14,792 nucleotides of DNA from Actinomycetes bacterium (GTDB lineage Bacteria > Actinomycetota > Actinomycetes > Actinomycetales > Microbacteriaceae). Position numbers and translations under genes: made by a program. The notes beneath the pieces are model-generated. The model worked only from the letters and a program-made list of their open reading frames with translations, was not told where the DNA came from and searched no databases. Where the stretch lies: the NCBI GenBank assembly GCA_023428065.1, contig JAEYZI010000097.1:1-14792 (forward strand), given 5' to 3'. This document shows, piece after piece, positions 5,661 through 12,627 of this stretch (its first letter is position 1; each line of letters begins with the position of its first letter).

Positions 5661-6889
5661 GCCCCCTCACGGCGCGACAGGCCGAGCGGCGCCTCGTGTT
5701 GCTCACCGTGACGCGGTGGCTGCCCGTCGGGCTCGTCTTCGGGCTCCACGTGCTGCTGCCGCTCGAGCGGGGAGTGAGCCTCGCCGAGATCGGGGTCATC
5801 CTCGCCGTCCAGGGCGTCGTCGTGCTCGCGCTCGAGGTGCCGACGGGCGGCCTCGCCGACACGATCGGGCGGCGACCCGTGCTGCTCATCGGCGGGGCGT
5901 TCGCCGTCGCGTCCTCGATCGTCTACGTGCTCGCCGAGACCTTCTGGGTTTTCGCGGTCGCGATCGTGCTTCAGGGGCTGTTCCGCGTGTTCGACTCCGG
6001 GCCGCTCGAGGCGTGGTTCGTGGACGCCGCGCACGCCGACGACCCGACGTACCCGGTCGAGCGCGGGCTCACCCGCGCGGGGACGGCGCTCGGCATCTCG
6101 ATCGCGCTCGGCGCCGCGGCCTGCGGCGGCATCGTCGCGTGGCATCCGATCCCCGGATGGTCGCCGCTCGTGCTGCCCTTCGTGGTGGCGACCGGCGTCA
6201 TGGTCGTGCACCTCGCACTGACCGCCGTGCTCGTGCGTGAGGAGACCCGGATGCGCACGGCGCCCACCGCGGTCGGGCTGCGCGAGACGGTCGTCGACGG
6301 CTTCGCCGTGCTCGGGCGCTCGCGCGTGCTGCGGGGCCTCGTGCTCGTCGAGGTGTTCTGGGTCGTCGCGATGATCGCGTTCGAGATCCTCACGCCCGTC
6401 CGCCTCACCGAGCTGCTCGGCACGGAGTCCGCGGCGGCCGCGCTCTTCGGGCCCGCCTCGGCGGCGGCGTGGGGTCTCTTCGCGCTGGGGTCGGCCGCGG
6501 CCGGGCTCGCGTCCGCACGGATCGGCGTCGCCGCGACGGCGATCATCGCACGGCTGCTCAACGGCGGCTTCGTGATCATCATTGGCCTCGTCGCCGGCCC
6601 CGTCGGGCTGCTCGCCGCCTACGGAGCCGCGTACGCGTTCCACGGCTCGGCGGGCCCGATGCACAACGCGCTCCTGCACCGCCAGGCGACGTCGGGCAAC
6701 CGCGCCGTCGTACTCTCGCTCAACTCGATGGTCGCGGGCGGCACGTCGACCGTCGCCCTGCTCGTGCTCGGCCCCCTCGCGGAGGCGACGTCGACGACCG
6801 TCGCGTTCGTCGCGGCGGGCGCGTTCAGTCTCCTCGGTGCGCTCTTCTACCTGCCGGCGCTCCGGGCCGAGCGGGACGCTCCCGAATAG
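5657..6889 (+). CDS. MFS transporter, probable drug or small-molecule efflux protein
   Basis: This 410-residue protein has about twelve hydrophobic segments, the normal MFS topology. The loop between helices 2 and 3 carries motif A as GGLADTIGRRP (64-74). The start GTG 5657 overlaps the regulator's stop, and GGAGGG and GAGGAG sequences just upstream serve as its ribosome site. Coupling to an ArsR-like regulator suggests an exporter induced by its substrate, but the substrate cannot be named from sequence. The last codon and TAG stop lie in the left arm of a bidirectional terminator shared with the convergent hydrolase gene. Confidence 0.9.
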   Translation: MSPLTARQAERRLVLLTVTRWLPVGLVFGLHVLLPLERGVSLAEIGVILAVQGVVVLALEVPTGGLADTIGRRPVLLIGGAFAVASSIVYVLAETFWVFAVAIVLQGLFRVFDSGPLEAWFVDAAHADDPTYPVERGLTRAGTALGISIALGAAACGGIVAWHPIPGWSPLVLPFVVATGVMVVHLALTAVLVREETRMRTAPTAVGLRETVVDGFAVLGRSRVLRGLVLVEVFWVVAMIAFEILTPVRLTELLGTESAAAALFGPASAAAWGLFALGSAAAGLASARIGVAATAIIARLLNGGFVIIIGLVAGPVGLLAAYGAAYAFHGSAGPMHNALLHRQATSGNRAVVLSLNSMVAGGTSTVALLVLGPLAEATSTTVAFVAAGAFSLLGALFYLPALRAERDAPE

Positions 6890-6916
6890 TCGCCGTCCGC
6901 GGGTGGCGACTATTCG
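6883..6916. terminator. Bidirectional terminator shared by the MFS and hydrolase genes, containing both stop codons
   Basis: CGAATAGTCGCC (6883-6894) and GGCGACTATTCG (6905-6916) form a perfect 12-bp stem with a 10-base loop. The MFS stop TAG is at 6887-6889 in the left arm. The hydrolase stop TAG (minus strand, 6912-6910) is in the right arm. Both proteins therefore end in Glu-stop encoded by the mirrored arm. The stem reads the same on both strands and can end transcription from either side. Confidence 0.78.
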
Positions 6917-7953
6917 CCGGGGGCGGCGGTTACACGGTCGAGGAAGAGGACGGTGCTCGCGAGGGCGGCCTGGGCATCCGCGCCATCGAGGTGGAACTGG
7001 TACTCGTGCCCCAGTGAGGGCTCGTGGTCGGCGGCGTAGAAGACGCGCGTGACGTCGACGCCGAGCTCGTCGAGGCGGTTCGCCATGGGCACCGACTGCA
7101 GCCATGTGAGGCCGTCGCCGTTGCCGCCCGAGATCCAGGTGGGCGGGAAGTCCCCGGTCGCGAACTCGAGCGACGACATGAGGGTGCCGGGCGCCTCCGA
7201 TGACCAGTCCTTCGTGCCCGTGTAGGCCCACAGGGCCGACTTGAAGCCCCATGACACGATGCCGTTGAGCTTCGCCATGCCGTCGAGGTCGTACACGCCG
7301 CAGTTGAGCACCGCGCCCACGAGTTGGCCCGGACCGAGTGCCGGGCGGATGCCGACGAGGTCTGCGTAGTCGGGGTTCGTGATCATCGCCGCGAGCTGGC
7401 TCGCGAGCTGCGCACCTGCCGAGTCGCCCGCGAGCACGATGCGATCGGGGTCGATGCGAAGCTCCTCGGCGTTGCCGACGAGGTGGGCGAGCGCGCCGTT
7501 CAGCTGGCGGATCGCGGTCGGGTAGACCCCCTCCGGCGCGACCGTGTAGTTGAGTCCGACCGTCGTGTAGCCCTCCGCGGCGAGGATACGGAGGTACGGG
7601 GCGACGTCGACCTTGTCGCCGGAGATCCACGCTCCGCCGTGGACCCAGACGACGGTGGGCAGCGCATCCGTCGTGCCCTCGGGCCAGAATACGTCGAAGC
7701 TCGTGTCATGCCCGGCATCGCCGTACGGCACGTCGAGCAACTCGTGCGGCAGTTCGTCGGGCAGGTGACGCTCGAGCTCGGCGAGGTTCGCTGCTCGGCC
7801 CGACTCGAACACCTGGCGGATCACCATCGCCGATGGCCAGGGGTCCGTATTCGCCCACACGACGACCCCGACGACGACGGCCGCGACGGCCGCGAGCACA
7901 GCATGGCGGGGGCGACGGAACCAGCGGCCGAGGGCGCGCGCGTAACGTCTCAC
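6910..7953 (-). CDS. Membrane-anchored alpha/beta hydrolase (esterase/lipase, HSL or BD-FAE-like)
   Basis: This is a 347-residue protein. A basic N-terminus and one hydrophobic helix at about 19-34 point to a signal anchor with the catalytic domain outside the membrane. The alpha/beta hydrolase features are clear: oxyanion motif HGGAW (105-109), nucleophile elbow GDSAG with Ser178, probable acid D280 (SGGNGD) and probable catalytic His316 (GHEYQF). The HGG plus GDSAG pairing is typical of the hormone-sensitive-lipase and feruloyl-esterase-like groups; the substrate is unknown. The GTG start at 7953 is supported by TACCCT ending six bases upstream, which suggests a leaderless mRNA even though the gene follows the large surface-protein gene by only 21 bases. 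It may therefore be transcribed both with that gene and separately. The stop codon is embedded in the shared terminator. Confidence 0.9.
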   Translation of the reverse strand: MRRYARALGRWFRRPRHAVLAAVAAVVVGVVVWANTDPWPSAMVIRQVFESGRAANLAELERHLPDELPHELLDVPYGDAGHDTSFDVFWPEGTTDALPTVVWVHGGAWISGDKVDVAPYLRILAAEGYTTVGLNYTVAPEGVYPTAIRQLNGALAHLVGNAEELRIDPDRIVLAGDSAGAQLASQLAAMITNPDYADLVGIRPALGPGQLVGAVLNCGVYDLDGMAKLNGIVSWGFKSALWAYTGTKDWSSEAPGTLMSSLEFATGDFPPTWISGGNGDGLTWLQSVPMANRLDELGVDVTRVFYAADHEPSLGHEYQFHLDGADAQAALASTVLFLDRVTAAPGE

Positions 7954-7959
7954 GTCCTC

Positions 7960-7965
7960 AGGGTA
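7960..7965 (-). promoter_or_regulatory. -10 box for a leaderless hydrolase transcript
   Basis: TACCCT on the minus strand ends six bases before GTG 7953. The stretch from this box through the start codon matches the response-regulator start region at 12 of 15 positions. It lies in the 21-base gap after the surface-protein gene. Confidence 0.5.
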
Positions 7966-7974
7966 CGGGTGCCG

Positions 7975-10900
7975 TCAGCCGCGGGGGCGCCGAGTGAACA
8001 CGGCGCCCCCGACGACGCCCGCGACCGCGAGGGCCGCCGCGATGAGCCACAGCCAGAGGAGGCCGGTTCCGTCGTCGGTCGCGCTCGCGGGCGCGTCGTC
8101 CACCGGGTCGTCTGAGGTGTCGGGCCGATCAGGGTCGTCGGAGCCGCCCGGTTCGTCGGTCCCCGGTGCCGGCGTGGCAGTCGGCGTCGGAGTCGTCTCG
8201 CCGCCGTCCGCGCCGCCCGCACCGGGCGGGGCGGACGGGGCCGCGAGCGGACGACCCGGCGCGGGCTGGACGCGCAGGCTGAACGCGCGCGTCGCCGTGG
8301 CGGTCTCGTCGCCGTCGGCGATCGTCGCGCGGATCGTGAAGGCTGCGGTGCCTGCGGCCGTGGGCGTGCCCCTCAGCGTGCCGTCGGCGCCGAGAGTGAG
8401 ACCGGACGGCAGCGATCCCGTGATGAGTGCGAAGGTCGCGGCGGGGACCCCGGATGCCGAGATCGCCGTCGAGTAGCCGGAGCCGACCACCGCGTGCGGC
8501 AGCGCGGTCGTCGTGAACACGGGGGTCTGCGGGTTCACCGCGAGGCTGAACTCGCGCTCGACCGACGCGGTGCGGCCGTTCTCGATCGTCGTCGCGGTGA
8601 CTGTGAAGACGGCGTCGTCGAGGCCCGTGGGGGTTCCGCTCAGCAGTCCGCCGGGGCCGAGGGTGACGCCCGCGGGCAGCGCGCCCGTCGTGACCGCGAA
8701 GGTCGCGGCCGTGTCGGCATCCGCGGCGATCCAGGCGGCGTACGAGACCCCGCGCATCGCGGGGGGCAGCCCGGGCGCGGTGATGAAAACGGGGAACGCG
8801 GGGTCGACGACGATCTCGAACGGGTGCTCCGCCCAGGAGGACAGCCCGCCCTCCGTGGCCGTCGCGCGCACCTCGAACCCGTACACGCCCGCCGCGCTGG
8901 GTGTTCCCGTGAGGGCGCCATCGGGCGCGAGCACGAGGCCGGGCGGCAGCTCCCCGTCGACGACGGAGAAGACGGCCGGGGGTGTCGAGACCGCGGAGAA
9001 GGACGCCGTGTAGGCGGAACCCGCGCGCCCGTCCGGTGGGGGCGACGTCGAGAGCGCGGGCGCGGGCGGCGCCACCTCGAGGGTGAGCTCGCGCTCGGCT
9101 GCGGCGCTGCTGCCGTTCTCGGACGAGGTCGCGCGGACGGTGAAGACATGGCTGCCGGATGTCGTCGGGTGGCCCGACAGCACACCGTCCGCCGAGAGCT
9201 CGAGACCCGGCGGGAGCGTCGACGGTGCGACGAGCTCGAACGTCGGCGCCGGGTCGCCCGTCGCCGTGAGCGTCGCCTCGTACTCCTGGTCACGGGTGGC
9301 TCGGGGGAGGGTCGCGGCGGGGAAGTCGGGCTGCGCGACGACGACGGAGAGCGAGACCTCCTGCTCGCGCGTGGCCGAGACGCCGTTCTCGGTCCTCGTC
9401 GCTGTGACGGTGAACAGCGCGATGCCCGCCTCGGTGGGGGTGCCGGTGAGCACTCCCTCCTCGGAGAGTGTGAGACCGGCGGGCAGGTCGCCATCCGACA
9501 CCGAGAAGCGCGCCGGCGTGCTGGTCGCGAACGTGTGCGTGTAGGAGACGCCCTTCGTGGCGGCCTCGGGCGGGCTCGACACGAACTCGGCCGCAGGCGG
9601 CGCGACGGCGAGGGTGAACGTCTGCTCGGTTGCGTTCTGCAACCCGGCGGCGGTCGTCGTCGCGCGCACCGTGAATTCCGACTCGCCGCTCGTGGTGGGC
9701 GTGCCCGTGAGAGATCCGTCCTCCTCGAGCGTGACGCCGGAGGGGAGCGACCCGGCGACGATCTCGTAGTCGAGCGGATATGGACTCGTCGCGGCGACGG
9801 ACGCGTCCGTGAGCGGGAGCTCGCGCGTCGCGGTCGGGAGGGGCGACGAGGAGAAGACGGGCGCGGGCGGCAGCACCCGCAGGGTACGCGTGACGGCGAC
9901 CGTGTCGCGCGCGTTCGCGAGCTCGAAGACGAGGGTGGAGCTGCCCGGAGCGGTGGGCGTGCCGTAGAGCAGGCCGTTCTCGGAGAAGAGGATGCCATCG
10001 GGCAGCAGGGTGCTCGCCGGCACAGACCACTCCGGCACGGGGTGCCCGTCGGCGGGGCCGATGAGCGCCCCGTACTCCTGACCCGCCACGGCATCCGGAA
10101 GCTCCTCGCTGCCGGAGGTGCGCGGGGGACCGTGCACGACGAGCGTGTACACCGCGGTGCCGACGCGCGTCTCGCCCCCGACCGTGGAGCTCGCGCTCAC
10201 CTCGAGGGGGAACACGCCGGAGTAGCTGGGGGTGCCGAAGATGACGATGCGCGACGCGTCGGGGTCCCACGTCGCCGCGATCCCGAGGGTGCGGTACAGC
10301 CCGTCCTCGTCGATCGCGGGCGTCATCGTCACGAGCGGGTCCGCGTCGAGTGGGGAGGGGGAGGTGACCGGGATCTCGTGGACGAAGAACGTGCCGACGT
10401 CGACGCCGACATCCAGACCGTCGGTGGGGAACGCCTCGGGGCCCCCGAACGTCGGCCCGAGCGCGCGAACGGGGGACCGGGCGAGGGTGAGCTCGGCGTA
10501 CCCCGCGCCCCGGAACGCTGGCATGCCGGCGTCGTGATGCGCGTCGTTGAACGGCCCGAGAGTGCTGTTGATGGACCCGGCCGGGGCGGTGAACATCTCG
10601 TCCGTAGTCGAATCCGACCAGCAGACCCCGCGCGACGGGCCGATCCACACCCAGTTGTCGGGAGGGGAGATCGTCGTCGACCACTCCCACGCGACGCCGC
10701 CATCCGCCTTCGAGAACCGGTAGGTGACGGGGTGGTAGCTGAATCGCACCCAGGCACCGGCCGCCCCGGAGTCCGAGCCGACGCCGGCGTCGCACCGAGA
10801 CTTGAGGTCCGCGGGAGGCGTTCCCAGCACGACCTCGCGGGGGAAGTCGAGGCGGCGCAGGGCGATGTCGTAGCGGGTGTCGCTGACGCGTTCGTTGACG

Positions 10901-11388
10901 AAGCCGTCCATGTTCGACTGCAGTACCGCTCCGGGAAGCGTCGAGCCGGCCACCATCTGGTTCTGCCAGAGGAAGCTCCCCGGGGTGAGGTACGGCACCT
11001 GGCTCGCTGCGCCCTCGACCGTGACGGATGCGGCGATCACGCCTCCGCGGGCGAGGATGCGCCAGTGCTCCGGCAGGTCGCTCGACAGGGGCGCGATGCG
11101 GAAGTCCGCGGGGAACGGCTCATCGGCGGGCGTCTCGAGGTGGAAGACGCGCGGCTCCATGTTGTCCTTGTCGCCGACGCCGCCCGTGTAGAGGGGGATG
11201 CACTTCAGCGGGGCGGTCGCGTCCCTGCTCGGCCGGTACTCGCCGTCTTCGCAGAACGGCACGGTGAGCGGCGTCGCGTCGGCGGGCGGGGCGTCGACAA
11301 GCAGGATGCTGCCGGAGACGAGCGAGAGCGCCCCCAGGCTCGCCAGCATGCCTGTTGCTCGGGTGCAACGCATCCTCGGTACCCCCAT
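7975..11388 (-). CDS. Large secreted, C-terminally membrane-anchored protein with Ig-like (He_PIG-type) repeats
   Basis: The product is 1137 residues. A Sec-type signal peptide covers about residues 1-38: Arg-rich start, hydrophobic LASLGALSLVSGSILLV, then PPADA. Residues 39-420 form a domain I do not recognise. It holds four cysteines (C46, C63, C199, C256) that could form disulfides outside the cell. Residues 426-1040 are seven repeats of about 86 residues, each centred on LPxGxxLxxxGxLxGTPT, the hallmark of putative Ig (cadherin-like) domains. A Pro/Thr/Asp-rich stalk (1041-1108), a hydrophobic helix (1110-1131) and the tail TRRPRG follow. There is no LPXTG motif, so membrane anchoring rather than sortase attachment is likely. 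A role in adhesion or cell-surface structure is inferred. ATG 11388 is chosen, with ATG 11373 possible; both keep the signal peptide, and neither has a strong ribosome site. Confidence 0.9.
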   Translation of the reverse strand: MGVPRMRCTRATGMLASLGALSLVSGSILLVDAPPADATPLTVPFCEDGEYRPSRDATAPLKCIPLYTGGVGDKDNMEPRVFHLETPADEPFPADFRIAPLSSDLPEHWRILARGGVIAASVTVEGAASQVPYLTPGSFLWQNQMVAGSTLPGAVLQSNMDGFVNERVSDTRYDIALRRLDFPREVVLGTPPADLKSRCDAGVGSDSGAAGAWVRFSYHPVTYRFSKADGGVAWEWSTTISPPDNWVWIGPSRGVCWSDSTTDEMFTAPAGSINSTLGPFNDAHHDAGMPAFRGAGYAELTLARSPVRALGPTFGGPEAFPTDGLDVGVDVGTFFVHEIPVTSPSPLDADPLVTMTPAIDEDGLYRTLGIAATWDPDASRIVIFGTPSYSGVFPLEVSASSTVGGETRVGTAVYTLVVHGPPRTSGSEELPDAVAGQEYGALIGPADGHPVPEWSVPASTLLPDGILFSENGLLYGTPTAPGSSTLVFELANARDTVAVTRTLRVLPPAPVFSSSPLPTATRELPLTDASVAATSPYPLDYEIVAGSLPSGVTLEEDGSLTGTPTTSGESEFTVRATTTAAGLQNATEQTFTLAVAPPAAEFVSSPPEAATKGVSYTHTFATSTPARFSVSDGDLPAGLTLSEEGVLTGTPTEAGIALFTVTATRTENGVSATREQEVSLSVVVAQPDFPAATLPRATRDQEYEATLTATGDPAPTFELVAPSTLPPGLELSADGVLSGHPTTSGSHVFTVRATSSENGSSAAAERELTLEVAPPAPALSTSPPPDGRAGSAYTASFSAVSTPPAVFSVVDGELPPGLVLAPDGALTGTPSAAGVYGFEVRATATEGGLSSWAEHPFEIVVDPAFPVFITAPGLPPAMRGVSYAAWIAADADTAATFAVTTGALPAGVTLGPGGLLSGTPTGLDDAVFTVTATTIENGRTASVEREFSLAVNPQTPVFTTTALPHAVVGSGYSTAISASGVPAATFALITGSLPSGLTLGADGTLRGTPTAAGTAAFTIRATIADGDETATATRAFSLRVQPAPGRPLAAPSAPPGAGGADGGETTPTPTATPAPGTDEPGGSDDPDRPDTSDDPVDDAPASATDDGTGLLWLWLIAAALAVAGVVGGAVFTRRPRG
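8269..10113 (-). repeat. Seven tandem Ig-like protein repeats
   Basis: Repeats lie at residues of about 426-505, 509-595, 599-682, 686-772, 776-862, 866-951 and 955-1040 of the surface protein. Each has the LP-G-L-G-L-GTP core followed by F-VRAT and a closing beta strand. Repeat 4 has GHPT and repeat 5 GTPS instead of GTPT. A degenerate copy (IVIFGTPSYSGVFPLEVSAS) lies ahead at 381-400. The DNA copies have diverged well beyond direct repeats, so this is an old array. Confidence 0.85.
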
Positions 11389-11434
11389 CGTGGTCGCTTC
11401 ATGCTGGCAGGTGGCCGCGATCGTCCTCAATGGC

Positions 11435-11457
11435 GGAACCGGCCAGGCCGGAACCGG
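11435..11457. promoter_or_regulatory. Repeat-rich divergent promoter region (possible operator)
   Basis: GGAACCGG occurs twice with a 15-base period (11435-11442 and 11450-11457). Between the copies CCGGCC-A-GGCCGG (11439-11451) is a perfect palindrome. The cluster lies between the starts of the surface-protein gene (minus) and the 11497 gene (plus), where a regulator could control both. Confidence 0.3.
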
Positions 11458-11484
11458 TCACCGTGTGGGGGGTGGCACCCGTGC

Positions 11485-11490
11485 CAGGAT
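11485..11490 (+). promoter_or_regulatory. Candidate -10 box for the leaderless 11497 gene
   Basis: CAGGAT ends six bases before GTG 11497. No Shine-Dalgarno sequence or clear -35 is visible. Confidence 0.35.
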
Positions 11491-11496
11491 GCGGAC

Positions 11497-12156
11497 GTGA
11501 ATGTGTTCGGCAGTCGGCCCGCGGTGGGCATCTGGTCGGTCGTGACGGGCGAGACGCGCACGGGGCTGCGCACGCTCGACGCCTTCCTCGACGACACCTA
11601 CCCCGACGGCACGCTCCTGCGCCGCGCGCCCCCGGAGGTGCCGGGCGAGCGGATGGCGTGGCAGCTCGTCGACACCCCGTACGGCCTCGCGCGCCTGCGG
11701 GTGCTGCCCGCGACGTTCGAGCAGCCGCCCGTGTGGTTCGTCGCCGTCGAGGCGGAGGATGGGGGAGGGTTCCACCTCGTCGCCTTCCCGGTGGACGAGC
11801 TGCCGCCCGACGAGCGGGTGCCGGTCGGCACGATCGTCTCCTCACGCGACACCGCGCGCTTCCACATCCCCAACACCGCGCAGCTCGGCGCCGTCGAGTG
11901 CGACGCCGAGGGAGTCATCCGCAAGATCCAGGTGCGCCGCGACCAGCGCCGTCGTCGGATCGGCAAGACGCTGCTCTGCGCTGCGGACGCGTTCGCGCTC
12001 GCGCGCGGTGCCCGCCGAGGCCTCATCGGCGACGACCGGCGCACGCCCCTGGGCGATGTGTTCGCCGAGTCGCTGCGCGTGACGCGCGAGCGCATCCCTC
12101 AGGGCCGCAAGCTCACGCACTCGGAGCCGGAGGATGCCCTCGAACTCGAGGGCTGA
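11497..12156 (+). CDS. Uncharacterised protein with a weak GNAT-like acetyl-CoA motif
   Basis: This is a 219-residue protein that I do not recognise. Residues 52-100 look like beta strands (MAWQLVDTPYGLARLRVL, VWFVAVEAED, GFHLVAFPVDELP). Residues 138-170 read EGVIRKIQVRRDQRRRRIG, then KTLLCAADAFALARGA. That resembles motif A of GNAT acetyltransferases (a strand, then R/Q-x-x-G-x-G/A, then a helix), but the glycine pattern is incomplete. It could be a diverged GNAT or only a basic loop. There is no signal peptide or membrane helix, so it is probably cytoplasmic. Codon use matches the neighbours. GTG 11497 is taken as the start because of the -10-like box six bases upstream; GTG 11503 is possible. 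The gene ends two bases before the CCA end of the opposing tRNA-Gly. Confidence 0.75.
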   Translation: MNVFGSRPAVGIWSVVTGETRTGLRTLDAFLDDTYPDGTLLRRAPPEVPGERMAWQLVDTPYGLARLRVLPATFEQPPVWFVAVEAEDGGGFHLVAFPVDELPPDERVPVGTIVSSRDTARFHIPNTAQLGAVECDAEGVIRKIQVRRDQRRRRIGKTLLCAADAFALARGARRGLIGDDRRTPLGDVFAESLRVTRERIPQGRKLTHSEPEDALELEG

Positions 12157-12158
12157 TG

Positions 12159-12232
12159 TGGAGGGGCGGACGGGAATCGAACCCGCGTAATCAGTTTGGA
12201 AGACTGAGGCTCTACCATTGAGCTACCGCCCC
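12159..12232 (-). tRNA. tRNA-Gly (anticodon TCC), CCA encoded
   Basis: The minus strand folds as a full cloverleaf. The acceptor is GGGGCGG / CCGCCCC (12232-12226 with 12169-12163). The anticodon stem is TCAGT/ACTGA with loop CTTCCAA, so the anticodon is TCC. The T-arm is GCGGG-TTCGATT-CCCGT. The discriminator is T at 12162, with CCA at 12161-12159. It reads GGA and GGG glycine codons. Confidence 0.97.
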
Positions 12233-12266
12233 GCGGCCCCGCCGAACCGGCCGGGGCAACCCCGCG

Positions 12267-12272
12267 AGTCTA
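12267..12272 (-). promoter_or_regulatory. -10 box of tRNA-Gly
   Basis: TAGACT on the minus strand lies 34 bases before the mature 5' end. The identical hexamer lies upstream of tRNA-Pro and in the tig leader, which supports it as the local stable-RNA -10. Confidence 0.45.
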
Positions 12273-12292
12273 GCGCAGGGCACGGGTGCGTC

Positions 12293-12309
12293 CGGCCACT
12301 CGGTGGCCG
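12293..12309 (-). terminator. Stem-loop after the CxxC mini-protein gene
   Basis: CGGCCAC (12293-12299) and GTGGCCG (12303-12309) pair perfectly across TCG, 14 bases beyond the mini-protein stop on the minus strand and just ahead of the tRNA-Gly promoter. No T-run follows. Confidence 0.6.
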
Positions 12310-12323
12310 TCAGGGGATGCGCG

Positions 12324-12494
12324 TCACGCGCTCATGAGCTCGGGCGCCTCGGCGTCGATGCGGACGGCGACGCACACGTGCGACTCCTCCCACGCCATCG
12401 CGAAGAAGACGCTCGTCTCGATGGGGCCGGTCTCGCCGCACTCGAGGCAGCGCGGCTCGAACGCGCGGATCTCCATGATGTCGATGTCAGCCAT
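12324..12494 (-). CDS. 56-residue mini-protein with a CxxC zinc-ribbon-like knuckle
   Basis: ATG 12494 to TGA 12326-12324 encodes 56 residues. The sequence opens MADIDIMEIRAFEPR and then carries CLECGE at 16-21, one CxxC pair, with a further Cys at 41 close to His39. That could give a small zinc site made of C16, C19, H39 and C41. Nearly every codon ends in G or C, unlike random sequence, and a stem-loop terminator follows, so I treat it as a real gene. It is acidic, lacks signal or membrane segments, and is probably cytoplasmic. No ribosome site is seen. CACGAT ends six bases before the ATG, in line with the other leaderless genes here. The function is unknown; a short DNA- or RNA-binding or metal-buffering role is only a guess. 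Confidence 0.72.
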   Translation of the reverse strand: MADIDIMEIRAFEPRCLECGETGPIETSVFFAMAWEESHVCVAVRIDAEAPELMSA

Positions 12495-12500
12495 GCAGCA

Positions 12501-12506
12501 ATCGTG
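12501..12506 (-). promoter_or_regulatory. Candidate -10 box for the leaderless mini-protein gene
   Basis: CACGAT on the minus strand ends six bases before ATG 12494. No -35 is visible. It fits the spacing seen at five other genes in the window. Confidence 0.3.
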
Positions 12507-12550
12507 CGCCCGGCGTCCGACATCCGGGCGGAGGCGCGCGCGGCTCGGGC

Positions 12551-12556
12551 TAGACT
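12551..12556 (+). promoter_or_regulatory. -10 box of tRNA-Pro
   Basis: TAGACT lies 71 bases before the mature tRNA 5' end, so the primary transcript would have a 5' leader of about 65 bases removed by RNase P. Confidence 0.45.
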
Positions 12557-12627
12557 GTGCGAGGCCGTTCTCGGGCCGGATCGCACCCGTTCCCCTCCCG
12601 GCAGCCGGCTGCGAGAAGACCCGGATA

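Noticed and set aside
5561..7630. Long minus-strand open frame opposite the MFS gene
   Set aside because: It is an antisense shadow; the MFS frame has twelve hydrophobic segments and motif A.
7975..8070. Sortase (LPXTG) anchor at the end of the surface protein
   Set aside because: No LPXTG-like motif precedes the final hydrophobic helix; it ends simply in TRRPRG.
8494..11496. Very long plus-strand open frame opposite the surface-protein gene
   Set aside because: It is an antisense shadow of a GC-rich gene: Arg/Glu/Gly-rich with no domains. The minus strand encodes a signal peptide and clear Ig repeats. Only the end of this frame, from 11497, is taken as real.
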